Of a stretch of 64,000 nt of DNA, positions 25,908-34,495 are shown in pieces (the first letter of the stretch is position 1; each line of letters begins with the position of its first letter). The DNA is from RGIG3077 sp964490175 (GTDB lineage Bacteria; Bacillota; Clostridia; Oscillospirales; Ruminococcaceae). Below the pieces are notes generated by a model that was not told the DNA's origin, searched no databases, and saw only the letters and a program-made list of their open reading frames with translations. The stretch is taken from contig CAZBAI010000007.1 of assembly GCA_964490175.1 (NCBI GenBank), positions 8,745 to 72,744 of the forward strand, in the 5' to 3' direction. The position numbers and the translations under genes are program-made.

Positions 25908-27308
25908 TCACATATACAAAAAAGAATTATCGGGATTATTTACAAGATATGCCATGCAGATTATCAGCAAAGCCGTTTGCACAAGCGGCGTTATTGCCAA
26001 AGCGCAGGAAAAAAGCTTTTTCTTTGAGCGCACATATTGCACGCAGCGTTGATAAATCGAGCTTGCAAAAACAAAGCAGATAAGCAACGTTAAGGCATAA
26101 ATGCGCAGACTGTATACAGATTGAGTATCAAAAAGCATATGATTTGCGCCGAGCATTGCGCAAAAATACGTCCACGCATTTTTCGGCGTTTTGCTCTCAA
26201 TCAAAACACAGCCGAGCAAAACAAGCACATTTGTGCCGACAACCCTTAAAGTCTTTGGAACTTTTTCGGATATTGCCTTGCCCGCAAAGCACTCTGCAAG
26301 CATCAAAAGAGCAAAATACAGCCCCCACAAAACATAATTAAACCTTGCGCCGTGCCAAATTGCGGCAACAAGCCAAACGATTATTATATTAAAAGCTTTG
26401 CGGATTTTGCCTTTTTTATCCGCACCGAGAGGATTGTAAACATATGTTTGCAGCCATACGCCGAAAGATATGTGCCATTTGCTCCAAAATTCAAAAATGC
26501 TTTTTGAAGAAAGCGGTCTTTGAAAATTTTTTGAAAAAGTAAACCCGAGCATTTTGCCCAATCCGACAGCCATATCGGAATACCCCGAAAAGCTGTAATA
26601 AACCTGAAAGAAAAACGCAATTATACCAAGCCACGCCCCGAGAACGCTTAAATCGGAATAATCCGAAAGCACGACTTTGCTGTACAAGATGCCGATATTA
26701 TCCGCAAGAATGACTTTTTTGGAAAGACCCTTTATAAAATCGCCGACGCCCTCGCCGCATTTTGAAAGCGAAAGCGTACGCTTTGAAAGCTCATCGGCAA
26801 TATCATTATAGCGCACAAGAGGCCCTGCGACAGAGAGCGGAAACATTGACATATAGCACAAAAAATCGGCAAAACCGGTTTGAGCCTTAATATTTCCCGT
26901 ATAAGCATCTGCCGTATAAGATACGGCACGAAGCGCAAAAAACGAAATGCTTGCCATTTCAAGCGAAGCATATGTGATATCCGACAAAAAAGCGCTGCCG
27001 AAACCATGCAAAACCGAGTTTGAATATTTAAAAACAACCGGCAAAGCAAGGTTCAAAACAAGCGACAAACAAAAAACAAACCGACACTTTTTCGGGTTAT
27101 TTCGGTAAACATCAAAGGCAATGCCGCTTAAATAAGAAATCACGGAAGAAAAAAGCAATACAAAAAGGAATTTCGGTTCACCGAATGCAACGAAAATCAG
27201 ACTTGCAACAGTGAGAATAAAATTTTTATGTTTTTTCGGACAAAGGTAGTAAACCGACAGCGTTATCGGCAGAAAAAAACATAGAAACGGTATACTTGAA
27301 AAAGACAA
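25908..27308 (-). CDS. MBOAT family O-acyltransferase (AlgI/DltB-like)
   Basis: A 466-residue polytopic protein with around eleven membrane helices that transfers acyl groups, commonly acetyl, across the membrane to polysaccharide. Motifs: FWSKWHISFGVWLQTYVYNPLG (in two blocks, FEFWSKWHISF and TYVYNPLG) and AAIWHGARFNYVLWG containing the conserved catalytic His. TTG at 27308 is taken as start because AAGGAGG lies six bases upstream; longer versions would run into rnmV. Gap of one base to rnmV. With the DHHW gene it forms a two-gene acylation module attached to an unrelated housekeeping run. Confidence 0.92.
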   Translation of the reverse strand: MSFSSIPFLCFFLPITLSVYYLCPKKHKNFILTVASLIFVAFGEPKFLFVLLFSSVISYLSGIAFDVYRNNPKKCRFVFCLSLVLNLALPVVFKYSNSVLHGFGSAFLSDITYASLEMASISFFALRAVSYTADAYTGNIKAQTGFADFLCYMSMFPLSVAGPLVRYNDIADELSKRTLSLSKCGEGVGDFIKGLSKKVILADNIGILYSKVVLSDYSDLSVLGAWLGIIAFFFQVYYSFSGYSDMAVGLGKMLGFTFSKNFQRPLSSKSIFEFWSKWHISFGVWLQTYVYNPLGADKKGKIRKAFNIIIVWLVAAIWHGARFNYVLWGLYFALLMLAECFAGKAISEKVPKTLRVVGTNVLVLLGCVLIESKTPKNAWTYFCAMLGANHMLFDTQSVYSLRIYALTLLICFVFASSIYQRCVQYVRSKKKLFSCALAITPLVQTALLIICMAYLVNNPDNSFLYM

Positions 27309-27309
27309 G

Positions 27310-27924
27310 TCAAACCTCCTTACTGTGTTTGCGCAAAATAGCCGCAACCTTTTCGGCAAGTTCTTCTTCGGTCATCATGGTGTTGAGCACATCAAGCATT
27401 GAATTTGCCGACAGCAATTGCGGCAGATTTAAACTTTCAAGCAATGAGCGGCGCAAATATGCGCTGTTTTTTGAACCCGAAAGCCCAAGCTCATAAAGCG
27501 TAAGTTTTGTGATGTTTCCGAGATTAGGCTGCAAGTCAAGGCAGATTCCCGCATTATTAAAAGCTTTGAGAATAACGTCACGGCGCATACCCTCAACGCC
27601 TAATTTGCCCTCGCACGAGGGCTTTGTCTTACGTTTTTCTTTGCCGAAAATTTCGGGGATATAGACGTGCTTAACATTGCCCTTTACAGCGCCTTTAAGA
27701 TAGCCTCTGATACGAAAACCGGCAGAATCGGAATCGGTTAAAATCACAATACCGACAGAATTTGCATAATGCCGAAGCAGTGAAAGCTTTTCTTTGTCCT
27801 TATATATTTTAAAGCCGTCAAGCACGATGATAACGGCGTTAAAAATCGACGAAAGCTTAATTTTATCATACTTTCCCTCAACTACAATAGCCTCGGAAAC
27901 GGTAATTTTTTCATTGCTGTTCAT
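27310..27924 (-). CDS. rnmV: Ribonuclease M5-like TOPRIM protein
   Basis: A 204-residue protein with a TOPRIM domain: VVEGKYDKIKLSSIF (catalytic Glu), then LTDSDSAGFRIRGYL with the DxD metal site. A C-terminal helical domain with GVEGMRRDVILKAF and LYELGLSGS corresponds to the RNase M5 C-terminal domain (DUF4093). RNase M5 matures 5S rRNA in the cytoplasm. It overlaps holA by 14 bp. The core fits RNase M5 well; a different substrate is possible in clostridia. Confidence 0.88.
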   Translation of the reverse strand: MNSNEKITVSEAIVVEGKYDKIKLSSIFNAVIIVLDGFKIYKDKEKLSLLRHYANSVGIVILTDSDSAGFRIRGYLKGAVKGNVKHVYIPEIFGKEKRKTKPSCEGKLGVEGMRRDVILKAFNNAGICLDLQPNLGNITKLTLYELGLSGSKNSAYLRRSLLESLNLPQLLSANSMLDVLNTMMTEEELAEKVAAILRKHSKEV

Positions 27925-28966
27925 TTTTCACCATAAGCATTTGAGTTATCGCTTTTTCAATTAGAATGCGCTTGTCGGCATTTGTGGATTTCAGTTCGCA
28001 GTCAAGCGAAGTTAAAATTTCCAAACAATGAGAAAGGCGCTGTTTTGAAATAGGTCTTACATCACGCATATTGTTACGAACGGCAAACACCCTGTTGTTC
28101 ATATCAAAATCCGCAGCACAGGTTTCAGCCGTTTTTGCGGATAAAGACGCACATTTTGCACGGTACAAATCGACAAACGTCGATATCAAAGTGGCGCAAA
28201 CCGCAATTTCGTCGGTGTTTTTTTCAAACACATCATCAAGGAGCGAAAAGGTTTTTTTAACGTCGAATGCGCCGATTGCCCTTGCAACGCCGAATACATC
28301 GGCAGAAAGCGTCCTTGCGGTGAGCAATTCGATATCCGAATGAGTAATCGCCGAATTATCACAAAATGCCATGAGCTTTTCAATCTCGTTATTAAACATT
28401 GCGCTGTCGCAAAGGCAAAGTTCGGCAAGATATGCAGCATCGCTTTTTGACAACGCACAACCGTTTTTTGCGCATTTTTTTACGGCAAAATCCGCAAGCT
28501 CGGCACAAGTTTTTTGCGCACACTCACACAGCACGCCGATTTTTTCGCAAAGCTCCATCAACTTTTTGTTATTTTTTACGGGAGCTTTTTTTCCGAAAAG
28601 TACGTCAAATCCGGTTATGGCGATAATCACAACGGTTGAAGATCCGAGCGTTTGAAGTTTTTTTGAAAACTCGGGAAAAACGCCGGCTCCGAGAGCATCG
28701 GCATTAAAATCCTTTATCAGCACGCAATTATAAGCGGCAAAAAAGGGCGCACGTTCAAATTGTTCGTAAAGCTCGTTAAAATCCATTTGCAAAGCATCAA
28801 ACCTGCTTAGGTTATAATCTTCATCGCCTGAGCGAACGAATGTTTTTATCAGCATTTGGCAAGCGGCATTTACCGACACGGCGTCACTGCCGTATATATA
28901 ATATATATTTTTAAAATCGTTTGAATTAAGTGCTTTTTTAAGCGCTGCTAAATTAAGCTTCGGCAT
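27911..28966 (-). CDS. holA: DNA polymerase III subunit delta
   Basis: Clamp-loader subunit that opens the beta ring; 351 residues, normal length. The sequence begins LAALKKALNSNDFKNIYYIYGSDA, typical for HolA (YLLYGxE variant), followed by the poorly conserved AAA-like domains and the C-terminal collar (KQRLSHCLEILTSLDCELKST, then RILIEKAITQML). Its ribosome binding site GGAGGA is made of the last codons of comEC, whose stop overlaps its ATG (TAATG). comEC-holA order is widespread in Firmicutes. Confidence 0.93.
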   Translation of the reverse strand: MPKLNLAALKKALNSNDFKNIYYIYGSDAVSVNAACQMLIKTFVRSGDEDYNLSRFDALQMDFNELYEQFERAPFFAAYNCVLIKDFNADALGAGVFPEFSKKLQTLGSSTVVIIAITGFDVLFGKKAPVKNNKKLMELCEKIGVLCECAQKTCAELADFAVKKCAKNGCALSKSDAAYLAELCLCDSAMFNNEIEKLMAFCDNSAITHSDIELLTARTLSADVFGVARAIGAFDVKKTFSLLDDVFEKNTDEIAVCATLISTFVDLYRAKCASLSAKTAETCAADFDMNNRVFAVRNNMRDVRPISKQRLSHCLEILTSLDCELKSTNADKRILIEKAITQMLMVKNEQQ

Positions 28967-30930
28967 TAGTCCTCCTGTGCGTATTCAAGGCAATCGGAAT
29001 AAACAGTTCCGAATTTATCCTTGATGACAAAGCTTTTGACAAAGCTCTCGCAGATATAGTTTTCATATTGTTCTTTTCCGAGCAAAAACACATTATCGCA
29101 ATTATTGAAAGGGCTTTCGACGTCATCGATAACAGCAAGCGTAAAGCTTGAAGTTAAAGCAACATAATCGCCGCATTCGGATATTTTGACATTTTCATCT
29201 TCATAGCCGAGCGTGCAATTATAAAAAGCGTCGATTTCATAGCTTTCGGCACAGTATTCCCATTTTGACTGCGATGAATATGCATCGCAGACCAAATATA
29301 CGGAATCGATTTTTGAAAAGTTATAAGACGACAAATACTTAATAACAAAATCGGTGCTTTTAGCGGCGCCTGCGTCGATCACGCTGATGCCGTTTTGATT
29401 TTTAATTATGCAAACAGTACCCGAAGAATCGGAATAAACGGCGGTAAAGCTTGATTTTTCGTTGAAATAATGTTCAACGCCCGCTACAACCGTCATGCAA
29501 GCCATTGCTATGGCAACCTTAACAAAACGTTTTTTCTCCTCGGTAAACATTAAAAATCTGAAAACCAATGCAAACAAAGCAATCGGAAGAAATGTGTGCA
29601 TAATGGGACCTGTGCCCGAAATTGCGGCAAATTTGAAAGAGGATAAAAATTTCACTCCGAAATTTACCAAGCGGCACGCAAAGCCCGAAACTGCCAAAAG
29701 CGGTTTGACAATAAGCGTTACTTTTGCAAAAACAAACGCAATTGCCGATGTGCACAAAGCGAAAGTGCACAGCGGAATCAACAAAATATTGGCAATCGGC
29801 GATATCAAAGAAATTTCGTCGAAATAATAAACGCCTGCGGGAATTATGCATACGGAAACACACAACGGATAAAGAAGCGCTTTTAAAGGCTTTGACTTTA
29901 TTTCCTCGGTAAGAAACGGTGCGAAAACCGAAGCGGAAAGCACACCGCAAACGGAGAGGACAAATGACGGCGATGAAATTATGTAAGGAAAGGGCAATGT
30001 CATTATCAAAATGCTTATCGCAAGTGAATTAAGCGTATCGCTTTTTCTGAAAAACAGCGGCGCACAATAGCACAAAACAAGCATTATATATGCCCTTATA
30101 ACAGATGACGAAAAACGTGCGCACACAACAAAAACACCGCCGAATATAATCATTGCGATTGCTTTTGCAAAAGGATTTTTGCGCAAAAACGGCAATGCGG
30201 CAAGCATTGAAATAATAACGACAAGATGCAGACCCGATGTTGCCATTATATGTCCTATGCCGCTTCGGTAAAACATGGTCTTACCGGTTTGGTCGATTCC
30301 GCTTTTATCTCCGAAAAGCATTGCGCAAAGCAACTCGCCCTCTTCGTTTGGCAGCGTTCGCCTAAACGTTTGTTTAACGCTGTCGGCATAGCAATTTACA
30401 TAGTGAACAAACGAAAAGCCGCCGTCAAAGGTATAAATATACTTCGGGTTATACATTGCAAGTATAATTCCCTTTGATTTGTAATATCCCTTACTGTCGA
30501 AAATATATGACGATTTAAATGTGCTTAGCTTACCGTATGCATCGACAAGGTCGCCGATATCCACAGCGGTATTGTCTGTATAAACAAGCACCTTTGCATC
30601 ATGCTCACCGACAGTACCGTCAACAGTGAGAGTTAATTTATCGCCGTTTTCGACAATTTCCACAACCTTGCCGCTCAACTTTGCCGATTCGCCGTCATAA
30701 TGATACAGCGGCGAAAAATTAGCCGAATCATAAAAAATATAATACGCAAAGCCGAACATAAAGCACAGCATACAGCATATCAGCTCGAAAAATTTCTTCT
30801 TTTGCCAAAGCAATATCCCGAACATTGTGCCGCAAAGTAATATAAACACAAGAACTGCTGTGCTGAATACGGAAGCGCAAAACAGCCCGATTGCGTAAGA
30901 AATACCGATAAAAGCCATTTTACGCTTCAT
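28966..30930 (-). CDS. ComEC/Rec2 DNA uptake channel protein with degenerate hydrolase domain
   Basis: A 654-residue competence-type membrane protein. N-terminal helices, an OB-like DUF4131 domain (about 75-165), a competence domain with ATSGLHLVVIISML and about eight helices (to about 480), and a C-terminal metallo-beta-lactamase-like domain from about 500. The last keeps the strand GISVIDAGAA but the HxHxDH metal motif is absent: the expected place reads LVCDAYSSQSKWE. So the domain probably does not degrade DNA. No other com genes occur here. Thirteen bases separate it from the phosphoribosyltransferase gene upstream. Confidence 0.87.
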   Translation of the reverse strand: MKRKMAFIGISYAIGLFCASVFSTAVLVFILLCGTMFGILLWQKKKFFELICCMLCFMFGFAYYIFYDSANFSPLYHYDGESAKLSGKVVEIVENGDKLTLTVDGTVGEHDAKVLVYTDNTAVDIGDLVDAYGKLSTFKSSYIFDSKGYYKSKGIILAMYNPKYIYTFDGGFSFVHYVNCYADSVKQTFRRTLPNEEGELLCAMLFGDKSGIDQTGKTMFYRSGIGHIMATSGLHLVVIISMLAALPFLRKNPFAKAIAMIIFGGVFVVCARFSSSVIRAYIMLVLCYCAPLFFRKSDTLNSLAISILIMTLPFPYIISSPSFVLSVCGVLSASVFAPFLTEEIKSKPLKALLYPLCVSVCIIPAGVYYFDEISLISPIANILLIPLCTFALCTSAIAFVFAKVTLIVKPLLAVSGFACRLVNFGVKFLSSFKFAAISGTGPIMHTFLPIALFALVFRFLMFTEEKKRFVKVAIAMACMTVVAGVEHYFNEKSSFTAVYSDSSGTVCIIKNQNGISVIDAGAAKSTDFVIKYLSSYNFSKIDSVYLVCDAYSSQSKWEYCAESYEIDAFYNCTLGYEDENVKISECGDYVALTSSFTLAVIDDVESPFNNCDNVFLLGKEQYENYICESFVKSFVIKDKFGTVYSDCLEYAQED

Positions 30931-30943
30931 GATTTATATACCT

Positions 30944-31480
30944 TTATTTAAAGAACAGCGGCAAATATTCAAGATAGATGATATCATCACGCGAAGCAGC
31001 ATCGCCCTCAGCCAAAACCGCCGCACATCCGACCGGTTTTACGCCGCATTCATCAAGAAGAGCGATAAGCGCATTAAGCGATTCGCCCGTGCTTATAACA
31101 TCATCGACTATAAGCACTCTCTTTCCTTTGAGCATATTTGCCTTGTCGCCGTCTAAGTACAGCGTTTGCGTTGCCGTGGTGGTAATTGATTTAACATCAA
31201 CGGAAATAACGTCGCTCATATACAGCTTTACGGATTTTCTTGCAACAACATAGGTAATTCCCAGCTGACGTGCCATTTCATAAGCCAGCGGAATGCCCTT
31301 TGATTCGGCAGTGAGAATCACATCGCATTCGGGACATTTTTTTATAAGTTCCGAAGCTGCGGCAACGGTAAGCTCAACATCGGAGAACATAACGAATGCC
31401 GCAATATCGATTTTATCGTTAAGCGGGCAAATCTTCAGTGAGCGTTCAAGCCCGGCAATATTCATTTTATAATATGACAT
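30944..31480 (-). CDS. Type I phosphoribosyltransferase (adenine-type)
   Basis: A 178-residue purine salvage enzyme that joins a base to PRPP. Seen: AESKGIPLAYEMARQLG (resembling the Apt-type loop), ARKSVKLYM and the PRPP-binding motif VLIVDDVISTGES (residues about 121-133). It best fits adenine phosphoribosyltransferase-like proteins of clostridia, but guanine or xanthine specificity cannot be excluded. Its place downstream of purN and hinT suits purine metabolism. Confidence 0.82.
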   Translation of the reverse strand: MSYYKMNIAGLERSLKICPLNDKIDIAAFVMFSDVELTVAAASELIKKCPECDVILTAESKGIPLAYEMARQLGITYVVARKSVKLYMSDVISVDVKSITTTATQTLYLDGDKANMLKGKRVLIVDDVISTGESLNALIALLDECGVKPVGCAAVLAEGDAASRDDIIYLEYLPLFFK

Positions 31481-31498
31481 TTATAAAAACCTCCGTTA

Positions 31499-31855
31499 TT
31501 ATTCGGGTTTTACGGCATCAACGCCCCAGCCCATTTTCACGCCGGCAAGCAAATGAAAATGCAAATGGTGCACGGTTTGACCGGCATTTTCGCCGCAATT
31601 TGTGATTACACGAAAACCGTCTTTTATCCCCTCATCGTTTGCGATTTTCGCAATCACCTCGAAAATGTGAGCAACAACGGCTGAATTATCCGAAGATATT
31701 TCGGCGGCGCTGGAGATATGCTCTTTAGGTATAACAAGATAATGCACAGGCGCTATCGGGGCAATATCTTTAAAGCAATAAACAAGCTCGTCTTCATATA
31801 CCTTTGCGGAAGGGATTTCCTTAGCGGCAATCTTACAAAAAAGACAATCTGACAT
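31499..31855 (-). CDS. HIT family (HINT) purine nucleotide-binding protein
   Basis: A 118-residue histidine triad hydrolase, the HinT class acting on adenosine phosphoramidates. N-terminal CLFCKIAAKEIPS gives the Cys pair found in many members; the triad is HHLHFHLLAG near residue 100, with the catalytic His in the middle. Short gaps connect it to purN and the phosphoribosyltransferase gene. Confidence 0.93.
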   Translation of the reverse strand: MSDCLFCKIAAKEIPSAKVYEDELVYCFKDIAPIAPVHYLVIPKEHISSAAEISSDNSAVVAHIFEVIAKIANDEGIKDGFRVITNCGENAGQTVHHLHFHLLAGVKMGWGVDAVKPE

Positions 31856-31880
31856 AATTACAACTCCTTACAAAGCAAAA

Positions 31881-32507
31881 TTATTCTGAAATTTTCGCAA
31901 TATTATTTTCAATTCTGATTTTTCCGTTGCAAAACAGCGAAACAGCCTGCGGAAGAATAATCCATTCCGCCTGCTCCATCACCCTTTTTTGCAGTATTTC
32001 GGGCGTATCGCCGTTTTTCACTTCAACAGCCTTTTGCAATATGATAGGTCCGCCGTCGCAAACTTCATTGACAAAATGAACAGTCGCACCCGTGAGCTTT
32101 ACTCCTCTTTTCAAAACCTCTTGGTGAACTTTAAGTCCGTAAAATCCCTTGCCGCAAAACGACGGAATGAGCGCAGGGTGAACGTTTATCATGCGATTTG
32201 CAAAAGTGCTTGTCACATTTTCATCGAGAATGGTCATAAATCCGGCATAAACAACAAGACCTGCGTTTTCTTCAAGCAGCGCATTTTTTATAGCAATGCT
32301 GTATTGAGCGATATCGGCATATTTTTTTCTGTCGATAACACGGGTTTTAATGTTGTTTTTGCGTGCACGTTCAAGCGCATAGGCATTAGGATTTGACGAG
32401 ATAACGCAAGTGATTTTGCCGTTTTCTATCAATCCGTTTTTTTGAGCATCGATAAGTGCCTGAAGATTTGTTCCGCCGCCCGAAACAAGTACTGCAATAT
32501 TAACCAT
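31881..32507 (-). CDS. purN: Phosphoribosylglycinamide formyltransferase PurN
   Basis: Third step of purine synthesis: formyl transfer from 10-formyl-THF to GAR, using the cofactor made by the folate operon in the same window. Motifs: VSGGGTNLQALIDA, VYAGFMTIL, and the catalytic Asn-His-Asp set in NVHPALIPSF (here INVHPALIPSFCG), GATVHFV and EVCDGGPII. Length of 208 residues is standard. It is separated from purM by two lipoprotein genes. Confidence 0.96.
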   Translation of the reverse strand: MVNIAVLVSGGGTNLQALIDAQKNGLIENGKITCVISSNPNAYALERARKNNIKTRVIDRKKYADIAQYSIAIKNALLEENAGLVVYAGFMTILDENVTSTFANRMINVHPALIPSFCGKGFYGLKVHQEVLKRGVKLTGATVHFVNEVCDGGPIILQKAVEVKNGDTPEILQKRVMEQAEWIILPQAVSLFCNGKIRIENNIAKISE

Positions 32508-32536
32508 AGCTTTACTCCCAATTTTTTAAATCTAAA

Positions 32537-32944
32537 TCACTCGCCTGCCACAAGCGGGTTTGTTCCGAGAAGATAAATCTCGCAAAAATCATCGACCCCG
32601 TCACCGTCGGTATCGGGGTTATTAGGGTCTGTTTGTGCCTCGATTTCGGCGATATCTATCAATCCGTCACCGTCGGTATCGGTCAAATCATCGCAATTTT
32701 CGGCAAAAAACCCTTCAAGCATTGCCTTTTTGCAGTTATCGATATCCTGCTGAGTATAGCGCATATAAAGCTCTTCTTCCATAGTGCGGCTCATGGCAAA
32801 CTGCGATGAATTTTTCAAAGCTTCATCAACATATGCCGAAACGGATGAGGAGGAATTTGACGATTCATTCTTTTCATCACACGAGCACGTTCCCGAAAAC
32901 ATAAAGATTGCAACGGCAGCGGCAAATAAAACTTTTCTTTTCAT
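32537..32944 (-). CDS. Lipoprotein with calcium-binding thrombospondin type 3-like repeats (paralogue 1)
   Basis: A 135-residue lipoprotein: hydrophobic signal ending SGTCSC with Cys acylation site, a Ser-rich spacer, a helical middle and a C-terminal pair of acidic repeats, DTDGDGLIDIAEIEAQ and DTDGDGVDDFCEIY, each with the DxDxDGxxD calcium loop. Similar repeats occur in TSP3 and EF-hand-like bacterial surface proteins. It is a shorter relative of the gene immediately upstream (2-bp gap). Both sit inside the purine gene string with no metabolic link visible. Confidence 0.85.
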   Translation of the reverse strand: MKRKVLFAAAVAIFMFSGTCSCDEKNESSNSSSSVSAYVDEALKNSSQFAMSRTMEEELYMRYTQQDIDNCKKAMLEGFFAENCDDLTDTDGDGLIDIAEIEAQTDPNNPDTDGDGVDDFCEIYLLGTNPLVAGE

Positions 32945-32946
32945 AA

Positions 32947-33393
32947 TCAGTTATCGGGCGTCAGCGGGTCGGTATGCATCCAGGTTTCAATGCAGTCGTC
33001 AAAGCCGTCGCCGTCGGTATCGGGGTTGTTAGGATCGGTGCCCAATTCAATTTCAAACGTATCGGGCAATCCATCGCCGTCGGTATCGGTTTCGCCGTAA
33101 TCCGGCGCCAAAATATCATAATATATCTCACGGTAATGCTCCCACTGGTCAAGATCTCCGCCGACCATGCTGTAGTACACGGACTCGGTATCCTCATATA
33201 CAGTGGTAAAACGGTGATTTTCAGATTTGCTTTCGTCAGGTACGGAGGTTGTAAGCGGGTCGGAAGAAATACTGCTTTGTTCTTCTATATCAAAGCTGTC
33301 CGACTGACTTTTCTTGTCATCGCTGCACGAAACAAGCGACATAGCAAAAATCGACAGCGCAAAAACGCTTATTAAAACTTTTTTTACAAACAT
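32947..33393 (-). CDS. Lipoprotein with calcium-binding thrombospondin type 3-like repeats (paralogue 2)
   Basis: A 148-residue lipoprotein with lipobox LVSC, a Ser/Asp-rich spacer and two C-terminal repeats, DTDGDGLPDTFEIELG and DTDGDGFDDCIETWM, sharing TDPNNPDTDGDG with the neighbouring paralogue. The ATG at 33393 (MFVKKVLIS) gives a proper signal peptide and follows AAAGGATTGC; a longer reading into purM lacks both. Predicted to sit outside the membrane and bind Ca2+. Function unknown; the tandem arrangement suggests a duplicated gene. Confidence 0.85.
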   Translation of the reverse strand: MFVKKVLISVFALSIFAMSLVSCSDDKKSQSDSFDIEEQSSISSDPLTTSVPDESKSENHRFTTVYEDTESVYYSMVGGDLDQWEHYREIYYDILAPDYGETDTDGDGLPDTFEIELGTDPNNPDTDGDGFDDCIETWMHTDPLTPDN

Positions 33394-33415
33394 ATAAAGC
33401 AATCCTTTCAAGCTA

Positions 33416-34450
33416 TTAAACAAATTCAACGCCTTTTTCGCCGCTTGCAAGCTCGCCGAGAACGTAAGCCTGTTCACCTGTGGAGTTGATAATATCAAGC
33501 GCCTTATCGACATTTTCTTTTGCAACGCAAATCATCATACCGACGCCCATATTAAAGGTGTTGAACATATCTCTTTCGGGGATATTTCCGACATTGGCAA
33601 TAAGCTTAAATATCGGCAAAACATCAACGGCGCTTTTATTGATTTTAGCGCAGATATTATCAGGCAGACTTCTCGGAATATTTTCGTAAAAGCCGCCGCC
33701 TGTGATATGCGTTACCGATTTTAAAACACCGCTGTCCATAAGAGCGTTAATCGTTTTAACATAAATCTTTGTAGGCTGCAAAAGCGCCTCGCCGAGAGTT
33801 GAGCCAAGCTCATCATAATATACTTTAAGGTTTTCTTCCGTAACGTCAAAAACTTTTCTTACAAGCGAAAAACCGTTTGAATGCACGCCGCTTGATTTTA
33901 ATGCGATAAGAACATCGCCGGCGCACTGCTTTTCGGGCTGCAATATTTTTTCTTTGTCAACAATGCCGACGGCAAATCCGGCAAGGTCATATTCATCTTC
34001 GGGATAAAAGCCCGGCATTTCGGCAGTTTCGCCGCCGATAAGAGCTGCGCCCGACATAACGCAACCATCTGCAACGCCCTTGACTATCTGTGCGACTTTT
34101 TCGGGATAGTTCTTTCCGCAGGCGATATAATCAAGGAAAAACAAAGGCTTTGCACCGCTGCATATAACATCGTTGACGCACATGGCAACGCAGTCGATGC
34201 CGACCGTGTCGTGCTTGTCCATCAAAAAAGCTATTTTCAGCTTTGTGCCGACACCGTCGGTGCCCGAAACAAGAACAGGCTCGTTCATTCCCGAAATATC
34301 GGGAAGAAAAAGTCCGCCGAATCCGCCGACGCCCGAAATTGCGCCCTTGGTGTTTGTTTTGGCAATGTGTGTTTTCATAAGTTCAACGGCTTTGTAGCCG
34401 GCAGTCACATCAACGCCTGCGTTTTTATAACTTTCGGAAAAACTGTTCAT
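33416..34450 (-). CDS. purM: Phosphoribosylformylglycinamidine cyclo-ligase PurM
   Basis: ATP-dependent ring closure to AIR, fifth step of purine synthesis. Typical start SYKNAGVDVTAGYKAVELMK, then GGFGGLF, VSGTDGVGTK (ATP/phosphate loop), CVNDVICSGAKPLFFLDY, GGETAEMPGFY and GVHSNGFSLVRK. Length of 344 residues is normal. It lies 45 bp after purF. Confidence 0.97.
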   Translation of the reverse strand: MNSFSESYKNAGVDVTAGYKAVELMKTHIAKTNTKGAISGVGGFGGLFLPDISGMNEPVLVSGTDGVGTKLKIAFLMDKHDTVGIDCVAMCVNDVICSGAKPLFFLDYIACGKNYPEKVAQIVKGVADGCVMSGAALIGGETAEMPGFYPEDEYDLAGFAVGIVDKEKILQPEKQCAGDVLIALKSSGVHSNGFSLVRKVFDVTEENLKVYYDELGSTLGEALLQPTKIYVKTINALMDSGVLKSVTHITGGGFYENIPRSLPDNICAKINKSAVDVLPIFKLIANVGNIPERDMFNTFNMGVGMMICVAKENVDKALDIINSTGEQAYVLGELASGEKGVEFV

Positions 34451-34495
34451 ATTATTTAGTTGCGGCGGTTAAGCAGTACCGCCTCCTCCTTTTAT

